A stretch of 58,012 nucleotides of DNA, from positions 1 to 58,012 of the forward strand of contig CAIMCI010000004.1 of the NCBI GenBank assembly GCA_903839465.1, written 5' to 3'. The notes beneath the pieces were generated by a model, which saw only the letters and a program-made list of their open reading frames with translations, ran no database searches and was not told the origin of the DNA. Below, one piece after another: positions 44,389 to 53,484 of the stretch. The DNA is from an uncultured Pseudomonadota bacterium (GTDB taxonomy: Bacteria > Pseudomonadota > Gammaproteobacteria > Steroidobacterales > Steroidobacteraceae). A program made the translations under genes and the position numbers. The first letter of the stretch is position 1. Each line of letters begins with the position of its first letter.

Positions 44389-45531
44389 ATGCTGGAGACC
44401 ACCGGCCGCATCGCCTACACCGAGGACCACGAGCTGTTTCGCGACGGTGTGCGCAAGTTCTGCGAACGCGAGCTGGTACCGCACCTGGCGCGCTTCGACA
44501 AGCAAGGCATCGTCGACCGCGAGGTCTGGAAGCTTGCCGGAACTGCGGGGCTGCTGTGCCCGGGCGTGCCCGAGACCTACGGCGGCATGGGAGTGGACTA
44601 TCGCTACAACGCGATCATCGACGAAGAGATCTCCTACATCGGGGCCAACGTCGGCTTCCCGCTGCAGTCCAACATCACCGTCGACTACATCCTGCACTAC
44701 GGCACTGAAGAGCAGAAGCAACGCTGGCTGCCGCCGATGGTCAGCGGTGACGTGATCACGGCGATCGCGATGACCGAACCCGGCACCGGGTCCGATCTGC
44801 AGGCGATCCGCACCACCGCCGTGCGCAAGGGCGATCACTACGTCATCAACGGATCAAAGACCTATATCACCAACGGCCAGAATGCCGACCTCGTGATCCT
44901 CGTCGCCAAGACCGATCCCAGCGCACGCGCCAAGGGAATCAGCCTGATACTCGTGGAAGCGGACCGGCCCGGTTTCCAGCGCGGCCGCAACCTCGACAAG
45001 ATCGGCATGGATGCCGCCGATACGTCGGAGCTGTTCTTCAATGACGTGCGTGTGCCAGTCGAGAACTGCCTGGGGGCGGAGGGCGAAGGGTTCGCCTGCC
45101 TGATGAGCCAGCTGCCACAGGAACGCCTGTCGATCGCGGTCCTGGGTCAGGCCTGTGCCCAGCGCGCCTTTGACGAAGCCGTGAAGTTCACCAAGGAACG
45201 CAAGGCGTTCGGCAAGACGGTATTCGAGTTCCAGAACACGCGCTACGAACTTGCCGATATGTACGCAAAGCTCCAGGCCGGCTGGGCGCACCTGGATTGG
45301 TGCCTGCTGCGACACGTCGCCGGAAAGCTGACGACGGCTGAAGCCTCGGCCGCGAAGCTCTGGCACAGCGAGCTGCAGTTTGAGATCTGCGATCGCGCAC
45401 TGCAGCTGCACGGCGGCGCCGGCTACATGAACGAGTACCTGATCGCCCGGCTGTGGCGTGACGCCCGCGTGTCACGAATCTACGGTGGCACCAGCGAGAT
45501 CATGAAAGAGGTCATCGCGCGCGCGCTGTAA
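44389..45531 (+). CDS. Acyl-CoA dehydrogenase
   Basis: A 380-residue FAD flavoenzyme introducing the alpha-beta double bond into acyl-CoA. The FAD/substrate loops ITAIAMTEPGTGSDLQAIRT and YVINGSKTYITNGQNADLVI are followed by the helical domain, RKAFGKTVFEFQNTRYELAD, and the end LQLHGGAGYMNEYLIARLWR, then IYGGTSEIMKEVIARAL. The Glu of the medium-chain IYEGT motif is Gly here, as in branched-chain and long-chain-type members where the base comes from another helix, which suits a branched substrate. It is alone on the plus strand, with site F upstream and a hairpin downstream. Confidence 0.93.
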   Translation: MLETTGRIAYTEDHELFRDGVRKFCERELVPHLARFDKQGIVDREVWKLAGTAGLLCPGVPETYGGMGVDYRYNAIIDEEISYIGANVGFPLQSNITVDYILHYGTEEQKQRWLPPMVSGDVITAIAMTEPGTGSDLQAIRTTAVRKGDHYVINGSKTYITNGQNADLVILVAKTDPSARAKGISLILVEADRPGFQRGRNLDKIGMDAADTSELFFNDVRVPVENCLGAEGEGFACLMSQLPQERLSIAVLGQACAQRAFDEAVKFTKERKAFGKTVFEFQNTRYELADMYAKLQAGWAHLDWCLLRHVAGKLTTAEASAAKLWHSELQFEICDRALQLHGGAGYMNEYLIARLWRDARVSRIYGGTSEIMKEVIARAL

Positions 45532-45601
45532 GGTGCGGCCCAGCGCTCAGCGACACATCAGCCACGAGCGCCGACCTGGCAAGCCAGCGGCGGCAGCTGA
45601 T

Positions 45602-45628
45602 CGCGCGACGACGCTGACCCGTCGCGCG
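45602..45628. terminator. Bidirectional hairpin between convergent genes
   Basis: CGCGCGACG (45602-45610) pairs exactly with CGTCGCGCG (45620-45628) over a 9-base loop, between the ends of the acyl-CoA dehydrogenase and the enoyl-CoA hydratase. Confidence 0.5.
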
Positions 45629-45648
45629 TCCAGCTCGAACGGGCGTCC

Positions 45649-46533
45649 TCAGGCGCTGCCTTCCTTCTTGGTCGCATAGGTCACGCTCTTCGACAGCTTC
45701 GCCACCGATGAGGTGGGGTCGACCAGCAGCCCATACACCTGCATGTTGTGGGCGTGGCCGAGCTGATGCAGCGCAAACTGCACCTGCATCGCCGAGGTGC
45801 GCCCCGCCGCGTCCTGCGCCGCGTTCACCGCCTCCTTCACGCACTTGAGCGCAAACAGCGGCTGGGTGGCGATGCGCTTGGCGAGTTCCAGGCTGAACTC
45901 CTGGAGCTTGTCGACAGGCACCACGTGGTTGACCATTCCAAGGCGATGCGCCTCGGCAGCGGTCCACCAGCCGGAAGTGAACAGCAGCTCCTTCGCTTTG
46001 CGCACGCCCAGTTCCCACGGATGATTGAAGAACTCCGCGCCGGCGAGCCCCATGTTCACGGTGTTGTCCATGAACAGCGCGTCTTCGCTCGCGATGATGA
46101 TGTCGCAGGGCCACACGAGCATCAGGCCACCGGCGATGCACTTGCCATGCACCGCGGCGATGGTCGGCTTCGCAAAATTGCGCCAGCGCTCGCTGAAGCC
46201 GATATAGATCTCCTTCTCGCGCGCCATCTGTCCCTCGGCACCGGCGCAGCCAAAGCCGCACCACGTTCCGACTACGTCGTACGGGGACATGTCGACCTTG
46301 CGCGGATCCTCGTGCACATCGTGGCCGGCCGAAAAATCCTTGCCGTTCGCCGCGAGGATCACGACCTTGACATTGTCATCCTGCGCCGCGCGGTCGAACG
46401 CCGCATTGAGCTCGTAGAGGAGCTTCGTGTCCTGGGCGTTTCGCGCATTCGGGCGATTGAGCACGATCCGCGCGACGTGGTCGGCCGGCGCCTCATAGAG
46501 GATATGTTGGAAGTCCGTCGTCACGTCGGTCAT
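45649..46533 (-). CDS. Enoyl-CoA hydratase/isomerase-family protein
   Basis: A 294-residue crotonase-fold protein. IVLNRPNARNAQDTKLLYEL and VVILAANGKDFSAGHDVHED give the first oxyanion-hole strand. IAAVHGKCIAGGLMLVWPCD gives the second, and the later EFFNHPWELGVRKAKELLFT holds the expected acidic position. The SAGHD form and a C-terminal extension separate it from plain FadB hydratases; hydration or CoA-thioester cleavage are both possible. ATG 46533 follows GGAG. It is 42 bases downstream of acyl-CoA ligase 2 in the same run. Confidence 0.9.
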   Translation of the reverse strand: MTDVTTDFQHILYEAPADHVARIVLNRPNARNAQDTKLLYELNAAFDRAAQDDNVKVVILAANGKDFSAGHDVHEDPRKVDMSPYDVVGTWCGFGCAGAEGQMAREKEIYIGFSERWRNFAKPTIAAVHGKCIAGGLMLVWPCDIIIASEDALFMDNTVNMGLAGAEFFNHPWELGVRKAKELLFTSGWWTAAEAHRLGMVNHVVPVDKLQEFSLELAKRIATQPLFALKCVKEAVNAAQDAAGRTSAMQVQFALHQLGHAHNMQVYGLLVDPTSSVAKLSKSVTYATKKEGSA

Positions 46534-46575
46534 GCTGGTCTCCAGGAATGGGGAATTGGGGCGTCGCGCGCAGTC

Positions 46576-48162
46576 TTACTGCTGCGCGGCGTCGCGATAC
46601 TCGTCGCGCAACTTGCGCTTGAAAAGCTTGCCCGTTGGCTCGCGCGGCAGTTCCGCGCGAAAATCGATCTGGCGCGGCAGTTTCACGCGCGACAGCCTGG
46701 GACCCAGCCATTCGGTGATCTCGGCTGCCAGCGCGGGGCCCGCGTCGGCCATGTCCTTGGGCTGCACGACCGCCACCACGCGCTCACCCATCTCAGGGTC
46801 CGGCGCGCCTATCACCGCAACGTCCAGCACCTTGGGGTGCATGATGATCAGGTTCTCGATCTCCTGCGGATAGATGTTCACGCCACCCGAGATGATCATG
46901 AAGCTCTTGCGATCCGTCAGGTACAGATAGCCTTCCTCGTCGAGCCAGCCAATGTCGCCGACCGTGATCCAGCCATGCTTGTTAAAGGCCTGACGGGTCT
47001 TGTCCGGGTCGTTGTGGTAGCTGAACGTGCGATGGGTCTCGAAGCAGATGTGACCCTGGCTGCGTGCGGGCACTTCGTCGTCGTTGTCACCGCAGATGTG
47101 GACGACGCCGATCGCGGAACGCCCGACCGAGCCGGGGTGCGCGAGCCATTCGTCACTCCTGATGAACGTCACGCCGACCGCCTCGGAGGAGGCGTAGTAC
47201 TCCATGATCGCCTTGCCCCACCACTCGATCATGGCCTGCTTGACCGGTACGGGGCAGGGCGCTGCGGAGTGCACCGCGGTCTTGAGTGAACTCAGGTCGT
47301 ACCTGGAACGCACGGCCGCCGGCAGCGCCAGCAGGCGGATGAAATGGGTCGGCACCCACTGGCTGTCGGTGACGCGGTACTTCTCTATCATCGAAAGCGC
47401 CGCTTCCGCGTCGAACTTTTCCATCACCACGACCGTACCGCCGAGCCGATGAGTCGCCATCGAAAAGCGCAGCGGCGCCGCGTGGTACATCGGCGTCGGT
47501 GACAGGTAGACCGTGTCCGGACCGTAGCCGAACAAATCCCGGTTCATGTCGGCCATCGGATGTGGTCCGTCGATCGCAGGATTGGCGGGCAGGCCGATGC
47601 TGACGCCCTTGGGACGGCCCGTCGTACCTGACGAGTAGAGCATCTCGGTACCCGCCCGCTGATCGGCGATCGGCACGCTGGGCATCGCGGAAAGCGCTGC
47701 ATCCAGGTCGAGTACACCGCTAGCGCCGAAGCGCAGTTGCGCGGTCGAGGGTGCGAGTGCCAGCACCTCGTCCAGAACGCCGGCGAGTCCTTCGAAGCCG
47801 AACAGCAGCTTCGCGCCGCTGTCCTCGAGGATATAGACGAGCTCCGGCACGGTTAGCCGATAGGGGACCGGAACATAGACCAGCCCGGCGCGCTCCACCC
47901 CGAACGCGAGCGGCAGATACAGCGGATGGTTGTCCAGGCAGATCGCGACCGTATCGCCGATCTGCAGCCCGCGGCTGCGCACCAGCTGGGCGACACGGTT
48001 GCTCACCGCATCGAGTTCGGCATAAGTGGTTACCTGCCCGGACTCGCCGAGGATGATCGCCGGTTTCGAGGGGTGCGCTCGCGCGTGGACGCACGGGTGG
48101 AAGCCGTCGCCTGACAGTCCCGGCGTCGCTGGATCGGCTTGCGCCTGGGAATCGGTAACCAT
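46576..48162 (-). CDS. Acyl-CoA ligase 2 (AMP-binding, ANL family)
   Basis: A 528-residue paralogue of acyl-CoA ligase 1. It has the P-loop MLYSSGTTGRPKGVSIGLPA, YYASSEAVGVTF, the hinge YLYLTDRKSFMIISGGVNIY and the catalytic Lys in REPTGKLFKRKLRDEYR. The N-terminal half has diverged more than the C-terminal third, which is almost the same at both DNA and protein level. ATG 48162 has GGGGAG upstream. It lies upstream of the enoyl-CoA hydratase, with operator site G 58 bases before its start. The two ligases may act on different intermediates of one route. Confidence 0.9.
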   Translation of the reverse strand: MVTDSQAQADPATPGLSGDGFHPCVHARAHPSKPAIILGESGQVTTYAELDAVSNRVAQLVRSRGLQIGDTVAICLDNHPLYLPLAFGVERAGLVYVPVPYRLTVPELVYILEDSGAKLLFGFEGLAGVLDEVLALAPSTAQLRFGASGVLDLDAALSAMPSVPIADQRAGTEMLYSSGTTGRPKGVSIGLPANPAIDGPHPMADMNRDLFGYGPDTVYLSPTPMYHAAPLRFSMATHRLGGTVVVMEKFDAEAALSMIEKYRVTDSQWVPTHFIRLLALPAAVRSRYDLSSLKTAVHSAAPCPVPVKQAMIEWWGKAIMEYYASSEAVGVTFIRSDEWLAHPGSVGRSAIGVVHICGDNDDEVPARSQGHICFETHRTFSYHNDPDKTRQAFNKHGWITVGDIGWLDEEGYLYLTDRKSFMIISGGVNIYPQEIENLIIMHPKVLDVAVIGAPDPEMGERVVAVVQPKDMADAGPALAAEITEWLGPRLSRVKLPRQIDFRAELPREPTGKLFKRKLRDEYRDAAQQ

Positions 48163-48219
48163 TGCACTCCCCTCGAGCGTCGGAATGCAGAATACGGCCG
48201 AAATCCTACGTTCGCAATG

Positions 48220-48237
48220 ATTTAATTGGTCATTTAA
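48220..48237. promoter_or_regulatory. Operator site G upstream of acyl-CoA ligase 2
   Basis: On the minus strand TTAAATGACCAATTAAAT, very close to site I (TTGATTGACCAATTAAAT). It lies 58 bases before the ligase start. Confidence 0.7.
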
Positions 48238-48288
48238 TAAATACCGTCCGAGAGCCCGGTTCGAAGCGCCGAAAGGGCAGCCGAGCCG

Positions 48289-49062
48289 TCAGGCGGTCCG
48301 CGTGCCGCCGTCCACGAGCAGCTCGGCACCCGTGACGTAGGCGGCCTCGTCGCTGGCGAGATAGACGACGGCATTGGCGACGTCCACCGGCTGTCCGATC
48401 CTGCCCAGCGGCACGTTGCCGACCAGTGTCTGGCGGACCTGCTCGGCGCTGCCGGCGGCCCCCGCCAGCGCGCGCAACGTCGAATCCAGCGCCCAGGTCT
48501 GGATCATGCCCGGCGTCACCAGGTTGACCCGGATACCCTGTGCGGCGAGCTTCGCCGCGGCCGAGCGACTCATCGCAATCACGGCCGCCTTCGCCGACGA
48601 ATAGCCGATGTTGTCGGCGGCGCCGCCATGCGCCATGGTGCTGGCGATGTTGACCATGGCGCCGCCGGCGCGCATGAGCGCCGAGCAGGCCCGCATGCCG
48701 AAGAACACGCCTGACGAGGTCGCGGCGAAGCACGCCTGCCAGCCCGCGTCGGACAGGTCAGCGACCGAGCCGGCCGGCCCGGAATAAAACGCGGTAACCA
48801 GGATATCGAGGTGGCCGAAGCGCGCGACCGTGTCGGCCGCCAGGGCGTTCCAGCTCTCAGGCGATGTGGCATCCAGCTCGCCAAAGGAAACGGCCCCGTC
48901 GACGCCAGCAAGGCGGCTGACGACTTCCTCGGCACGCGAGCGTGACTTGTCCGCGCAGACGACACGCGCGCCCTCCTCGAGAAAGCGGCGGCAGATCTCG
49001 GCGCCGATGCCGCCCGCACCACCCGCAACGATCGCCACTTTGCCAACCAGTCGCACTGTCAT
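48289..49062 (-). CDS. Short-chain dehydrogenase/reductase
   Basis: A 257-residue classical SDR. The cofactor motif is VAIVAGGAGGIGAEICRRF (residues 9-27); Asp at the end of strand 2 (VVCADKSRSR) suggests NAD(H). The catalytic Ser141 (IASTMAH), Tyr154 and Lys158 (YSSAKAAV) are present, as is the substrate loop LVTPGMIQTWALDS. It probably oxidises a hydroxyacyl-CoA or secondary alcohol. The TetR gene lies just upstream in the same direction (69-base gap), so the two may be cotranscribed. Confidence 0.92.
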   Translation of the reverse strand: MTVRLVGKVAIVAGGAGGIGAEICRRFLEEGARVVCADKSRSRAEEVVSRLAGVDGAVSFGELDATSPESWNALAADTVARFGHLDILVTAFYSGPAGSVADLSDAGWQACFAATSSGVFFGMRACSALMRAGGAMVNIASTMAHGGAADNIGYSSAKAAVIAMSRSAAAKLAAQGIRVNLVTPGMIQTWALDSTLRALAGAAGSAEQVRQTLVGNVPLGRIGQPVDVANAVVYLASDEAAYVTGAELLVDGGTRTA

Positions 49063-49131
49063 CGATCGAGTCGCCCCTTGAAATTTAAACGCTGGAGCTC
49101 GGCCTCTGCCAGACGTGTACCCGCCGGACCG

Positions 49132-49833
49132 TTACTCGGATCGCATGCCCGACAGCAGGATCTCGTAGAACGCATCCGCGAAGTGGCGCACGAAGTCCTC
49201 GCCGAGTTCGGCGGTGCCGAGCGCCGAGGTGAGAATGCGCCGCCGCGCCGCCAGGTGATCCGCCGTACCCAGCATGATCAGGTACAGGTCCATCGGATCG
49301 ATCGGCCGCAGCGTCTGCTCGCGCACGCCCTGCGCGATCAGCTCCCGGTAGAACGAGACCACGCGCATCACATAGAAGTCCGAGATTCGCTTGGCCTCGG
49401 CGGCATCGGAGGCGTCGATCAGATGGTGCAGCAGCCGGTCGAGGTACGGCGCCTTCGCGTACGTCTTCACCAGCGCGCGCACGTGTAGCTTCAGCTTCAC
49501 GACCGCCGGAAAATCCATCACCAGCAGGCTGTGCAGCTGCTTTACCGCCTGGCCCGAGCTCCATTCCAGCAACGCGCTGAGCAGCCCATGCTTGCTGCCG
49601 AAATAGTAGCTGACGAGGGCGGCGCTCAGGTTGGTTCGCGCGGCCACTTCGGCGAGCGAGAAATCCAGACTGCCCCGCTCCATCAACAGCGCATCGGCAG
49701 CAGCGAGCAGCGCGTACTCGGTCTCCGTGTCGGCAGTCTTGCGCTTGGGGAGCTTGGCGGGCTTGGGCTGCTTCGCGGCCTTGGCACGCACTCGCTTGGT
49801 CCGAGTGACGATGGAGCTGCTTCGAGTGGCCAT
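49132..49833 (-). CDS. TetR-family transcriptional regulator, candidate regulator of the island
   Basis: A 233-residue repressor. After a basic Lys/Pro-rich leader (about 30 residues), the DNA-binding helix-turn-helix spans about 48-95: EYALLAAADALLMERGSLDF, SLAEVAARTNLSAALVSYYF, GSKHGLLSALLEW. The C-terminal half is the variable ligand-binding domain (VSFYRELIAQGVREQTLRPI), resembling TetR proteins that sense acyl-CoAs or hydrophobic compounds. It is the only regulator in the window. The upstream strand reads TTGATTGA directly before its ATG (49834-49841), a half of the nine-site dyad, so autoregulation and control of the island are proposed. Confidence 0.88.
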   Translation of the reverse strand: MATRSSSIVTRTKRVRAKAAKQPKPAKLPKRKTADTETEYALLAAADALLMERGSLDFSLAEVAARTNLSAALVSYYFGSKHGLLSALLEWSSGQAVKQLHSLLVMDFPAVVKLKLHVRALVKTYAKAPYLDRLLHHLIDASDAAEAKRISDFYVMRVVSFYRELIAQGVREQTLRPIDPMDLYLIMLGTADHLAARRRILTSALGTAELGEDFVRHFADAFYEILLSGMRSE

Positions 49834-49841
49834 TCAATCAA
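49834..49841 (-). promoter_or_regulatory. Operator half-site at the TetR start codon
   Basis: TTGATTGA on the minus strand abuts the TetR ATG. It equals the left half of the island dyad; the second half is not preserved. Confidence 0.4.
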
Positions 49842-50046
49842 CCTTTGCCGCCGGTACAGGACCGCAACTCGAACCGCCCGGGTCCTTCAGACCTGGCGTG
49901 CTCATGGGCGTGCGGGCGTGAGCGCATCTTAGCCGAAGCGCGAGCCGATTGCCTGATCGTCCAGGTTGGCCCCCATACCCGCTGCCGCCATGCCGCGCCG
50001 GGCCCTGGCAACGGCTCGCCCTGGACACGCCACGAGCGCCGGCAGA

Positions 50047-51156
50047 TCACGGGGTGGGCGGCTGGGCGCCCCAGCGGCGCAGCAGTTCCTCACCCTCCAC
50101 GCTCGCTCGCGCCGCGCCCGGCGTGCGCGAGAAGCGCGGCGCCGGCGCGGCATGGGCCACGCCGTCGATCTCGACGTAGGTGCCGCGCGCACTCAGGTGG
50201 TCATTCTGGGCGGTCTCGGTGATGGCGAGCACCGGCGCGAAGCACGCGTCGACTCCGGCAAAGATCCGGCACCATTCGTCGCGGGTCTTCTGCGCGAAGA
50301 TCCCCGCGAACTCCCGGCCTCGTGACTCCCACTCGGCCACGTCGTACTGGGTGGCATGGTAGCTGTCCGGCGCACCGATTGCGCGCAGCACTTCGCGGTA
50401 GAAGCGCGGCTCGAGCGCACCGACCGCGACCTCGCGGCCATCGGCGCACGTATAGCAGCGATAGAACGGCGCATCACCGCCGAGCATGTTCCGGCCCGGA
50501 TCGAGCGACAGCGAGCCCGCGGCCGTGAATCCCGCGGCCACCGACATCATCGACGCCGTGCCGTCCACGATCGCGGCATCGATGACCTGGCCGCGCCCGG
50601 ATCGCTGCCGCTCCCAGAGCGCTGCCATGATGCCGAACGCTGCAAACAGCGAACCGCCGCCGTAGTCGCCGACGAGGTTGAGCGGTGGTACGGGACGCGA
50701 CCCCACCGCGCGAAAATGCGCGAGCGCACCGGCCAGCGCGATGTAGTTGAGGTCATGGCCCACCCGGGGCGCGAGGGGCCCAGCCTGCCCCCAGCCGGTC
50801 AGCCGGGCGTACACCAGTCGCGGGTTATCGGCGCACAGCACGTCCGGGCCCAACCCGAGCCGCTCCATGACGCCCGGGCGGAACCCCTCGATGACCACGT
50901 CGGCCAGCGCCACCGCGGCGCGGCAGCGCGCAACGTCCGCCGCGTCCTTGAGATTCGCGGACAGGCCGTGCCGGCCGCGGTCCAGGACCGGATTCGGAAA
51001 CTCATTGCCCTCGGGCCGCTCGAAGCGAAGCACCTGCGCACCGAGGTCCGCCAGCAGCATGGCGCAGTGCGGAGCTGGCCCCAGCCCGGCAAATTCTACC
51101 ACCCGCAGACCGACCAGCGGTCCCGTGGGATGCTGACCGATGCCGACGTTCGTCAT
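50047..51156 (-). CDS. CoA-transferase family III protein, alpha-methylacyl-CoA racemase-like
   Basis: A 369-residue CaiB/BaiF-fold enzyme. The N-terminal GLRVVEFAGLGPAPHCAMLL, the motif NPRLVYARLTGWGQAGPLAP and GHDLNYIALAGAL (His134, Asp135), then LVGDYGGGSLFAAFGIMAAL (acidic Asp164) and later GGDAPFYRCYTCADGREVAV and EWCRIFAGVDACFAPVL match alpha-methylacyl-CoA racemases much better than CaiB or Frc. Racemases invert the C2 methyl centre so that the acyl-CoA dehydrogenase can act. Hence the island probably treats 2-methyl-branched acyl-CoAs. Site H lies 67 bases upstream. Confidence 0.85.
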   Translation of the reverse strand: MTNVGIGQHPTGPLVGLRVVEFAGLGPAPHCAMLLADLGAQVLRFERPEGNEFPNPVLDRGRHGLSANLKDAADVARCRAAVALADVVIEGFRPGVMERLGLGPDVLCADNPRLVYARLTGWGQAGPLAPRVGHDLNYIALAGALAHFRAVGSRPVPPLNLVGDYGGGSLFAAFGIMAALWERQRSGRGQVIDAAIVDGTASMMSVAAGFTAAGSLSLDPGRNMLGGDAPFYRCYTCADGREVAVGALEPRFYREVLRAIGAPDSYHATQYDVAEWESRGREFAGIFAQKTRDEWCRIFAGVDACFAPVLAITETAQNDHLSARGTYVEIDGVAHAAPAPRFSRTPGAARASVEGEELLRRWGAQPPTP

Positions 51157-51222
51157 CGCGCGCCTCCGTCAAAAAGCCTGATTCCGCCTGCCACCGGAGC
51201 GTCGGGCAGGGGTGCGAAATCA

Positions 51223-51244
51223 ATTTAACCAAACGTTCAATCAA
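51223..51244. promoter_or_regulatory. Operator-like site H with longer spacer
   Basis: On the minus strand TTGATTGA, then ACGTTTGG, then TTAAAT. Both half-sites of the dyad are present but the centre is four bases longer than at other sites. It lies 67 bases before the racemase-like gene. Confidence 0.5.
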
Positions 51245-51278
51245 TATAGCACGCCGCGCACGTCGCCGGATGCGGAAG

Positions 51279-52583
51279 TCAGGCCGAAGGGGTCACGAGT
51301 GCGGCCCGCGACACCGCCGCGGCCCGGGAGGCAAAGAGGTAATGAACCGCCGCCCAGAGCGCGGCCGCCGGAACCAGCCACAGGCACGCCTGTCGCAACG
51401 AGTCGCTGCCGGCGCTGCCGGCCAGGACATCGCTCAGCCTGCCAATGACGAGCGGGCCGACGCCCAGCCCGGCCACATTGACGACGACGGACAGAATCGA
51501 GGAAGCCGTGCCACGGGCGTTGGCCGGCACCATGCCGTGCAGCGCCGCAAGGCTCGGACTCAGGAACGCAGCACCCAGGCCGCAGGGCAGGAACAACCAC
51601 AGAAAGGCGCCCGTCCGCGTGGCAGCCGTCAAGGCCAGCGCAATGCCGACGGCGACCAGGACACTGGTCGCAGCAGCGACGATCAGGCAACCATTGGGCG
51701 AGCGACGCGCGAACCGGTTGGCGAGCTGGCCCGCAACCACCAGGCCGATCGCGCCACCGATACCAGAAGCGCACGCGAGCCATGTGCCCGCCTGGGCGAG
51801 CGTTGCGCCGTGGGAGCGAATCATCACCGACGCGCTCCACGAGGTGATGGAATAGCCGACGAATCCTGACAGCGCGAGCGCTGCCAGCAACTGACGAATC
51901 GCCGGCTGGGACCACATGATGTGCCAGACATCGCGCAGCGAGCGAAGCGTCTCGGATCCCGTGCTGGCGCCTTCCTGCGCACCGCGCACCGGCTCCGGCA
52001 CGGCGACCCGGAACACGAGCGCAAGCAGCAGCCCCGGCACGCCCGCCAGCACCAGCACCCAGCGCCAATCCATGTACTTCGTCAGAAGGCCGCCGGCAAG
52101 AAATCCTACGAGAATGCCGATGTTGTTGCCGGACGAGTAGATCGCCATCGCGCCGGCCCGCTTCGCCGGCTTGTAAAGGTCCGAGATCATCGAGTGCGCG
52201 GCCGGGTTGCAGCCGGCTTCGCCGACGCCTACACCGACCCGCGTGAGCGCAAGCAGCCAGAAGTTCTGCGCAGCACCGGACAGCGCCGTCATGACGCTCC
52301 ACAACGCAAGCGACACCGAGATGACCCTACTACGGGCGGACCGATCCACCAGTCGCCCGAGCGGTACGCCGGCAAGCACATAGAAGAACGCGAATGCCGT
52401 GCCGGTCAGCAAGCCGAGCTGTGCATCGCTCAAAGCCAGGTCGCGTTTCACCGGCTCCTGCAGGATCGACAGGATCTGGCGATCCAGGAAGCTCACCGCG
52501 TAGGCCGCGGTCAGCAGTCCGAGGGTCAGGGCGCGGCGGTACGCCGTGGCTGGCTGCGCCGTGCTGGTGATACTCGTGGACAT
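51279..52583 (-). CDS. MFS permease 3
   Basis: A 434-residue 12-span transporter. RRALTLGLLTAAYAVSFLDR, then LGRLVDRSARSRVISVSLAL (the GxLaDrxGRkxxl-like loop) and GVGVGEAGCNPAAHSMISDL (motif C region). The GVGEAG-x-NPA motif is typical of the Spinster/hexuronate-like MFS group. ATG 52583 follows GGAG and is preferred to 52613. It is the last gene of the amine dehydrogenase operon, 45 bases after the nitroreductase, and probably imports the product of amine oxidation. Confidence 0.87.
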   Translation of the reverse strand: MSTSITSTAQPATAYRRALTLGLLTAAYAVSFLDRQILSILQEPVKRDLALSDAQLGLLTGTAFAFFYVLAGVPLGRLVDRSARSRVISVSLALWSVMTALSGAAQNFWLLALTRVGVGVGEAGCNPAAHSMISDLYKPAKRAGAMAIYSSGNNIGILVGFLAGGLLTKYMDWRWVLVLAGVPGLLLALVFRVAVPEPVRGAQEGASTGSETLRSLRDVWHIMWSQPAIRQLLAALALSGFVGYSITSWSASVMIRSHGATLAQAGTWLACASGIGGAIGLVVAGQLANRFARRSPNGCLIVAAATSVLVAVGIALALTAATRTGAFLWLFLPCGLGAAFLSPSLAALHGMVPANARGTASSILSVVVNVAGLGVGPLVIGRLSDVLAGSAGSDSLRQACLWLVPAAALWAAVHYLFASRAAAVSRAALVTPSA

Positions 52584-52628
52584 GGTGCGGTCTCCGTTAA
52601 GGGTCTGGTCCACGCGCGGCGTGATTGC

Positions 52629-53315
52629 CTAGCGGTGAAACGTAGCGAATTCCTCGACGGGTGCACGCCGGGAACGCAGGCCGTTGATGGGCGCGTCTGC
52701 GTCGCGATAGCCGATCGCCATACCGCAGAACAGCATCAGCTCTGGCGGCGTGCCGAGGAACCCGGTGATCTCGGCGTGCCAGCTCGACCATGCCTCCTGT
52801 GCGCACGTATCCAGACCCTGCTCACGCGCGAGCAACATCAAGCTTTGCATCAGCATCCCGATGTCGGCCCATTGCGGCGGCCCCATCTGGCGGTCGACGA
52901 GAAAGAACAGCGCGGCTGGCGCACCAAAAAAGTCGTAGTTGCGCAGGAACTGCCGCACGCGGCCAGGCCGGTCGTCGCGCACAACGCCGATCGTCCGGAA
53001 CATGTCCTCACCCACCTGAAAGCGCCGCGTGCGATACGGCTCGCCGAGGCTGGGCGGGTAAACGTGATACTCGGCCTTGCCGCCCATCGGGTTCCCCACC
53101 AGCAGCGGTTCGAGCATCGCCCTGAACTTCGCCATCGAATCGCCCAGCAGTACGTGCACGACCCAAGGCTGCAAATTACCGCCGGACGGCGACCTGCTGG
53201 CCACCTCCAGCAGCTGGCGCAGCACTGCTTCGTCCACGGGGCGCGGCGCGAACGCGCGACACGAGAATCGAGAGCGGATCGCGTCGGTAACAGACGAAGC
53301 TTCGTCAGCGATCAT
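52629..53315 (-). CDS. Nitroreductase-family flavoprotein
   Basis: A 228-residue FMN-dependent NAD(P)H oxidoreductase. AIRSRFSCRAFAPRPVDEAV, RQLLEVASRSPSGGNLQPWV (FMN-phosphate loop) and the later LMQSLMLLAREQGLDTCAQE and MLFCGMAIGYRDADAPIN are classical. ATG 53315 has GGAGA upstream; the longer frame from 53474 lacks homology. It sits in the amine dehydrogenase operon between the diheme cytochrome and MFS 3. Reduction of nitro, quinone or enone groups is possible; some members dehalogenate. Confidence 0.88.
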   Translation of the reverse strand: MIADEASSVTDAIRSRFSCRAFAPRPVDEAVLRQLLEVASRSPSGGNLQPWVVHVLLGDSMAKFRAMLEPLLVGNPMGGKAEYHVYPPSLGEPYRTRRFQVGEDMFRTIGVVRDDRPGRVRQFLRNYDFFGAPAALFFLVDRQMGPPQWADIGMLMQSLMLLAREQGLDTCAQEAWSSWHAEITGFLGTPPELMLFCGMAIGYRDADAPINGLRSRRAPVEEFATFHR

Positions 53316-53484
53316 GCACAAGTCTCCACGGTTTATCGCCGGTTCCGGGGTCCGATAACGGCCAGGGGTCCACAGCAAATGCACTCGACATCGCATGTCA
53401 CCGGGTTCAACGACTGCGACCCGGTGCGTCTCTTGGGGGACCGACTTCGCGGCGTGTGCTTCGAGCGCCGCCATGCGGTGAGGC

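Noticed and set aside
49085-49837. 250-codon frame overlapping the TetR gene in another frame
   Set aside because: Shadow of the TetR gene, which has a proper HTH, a normal length and a good start.
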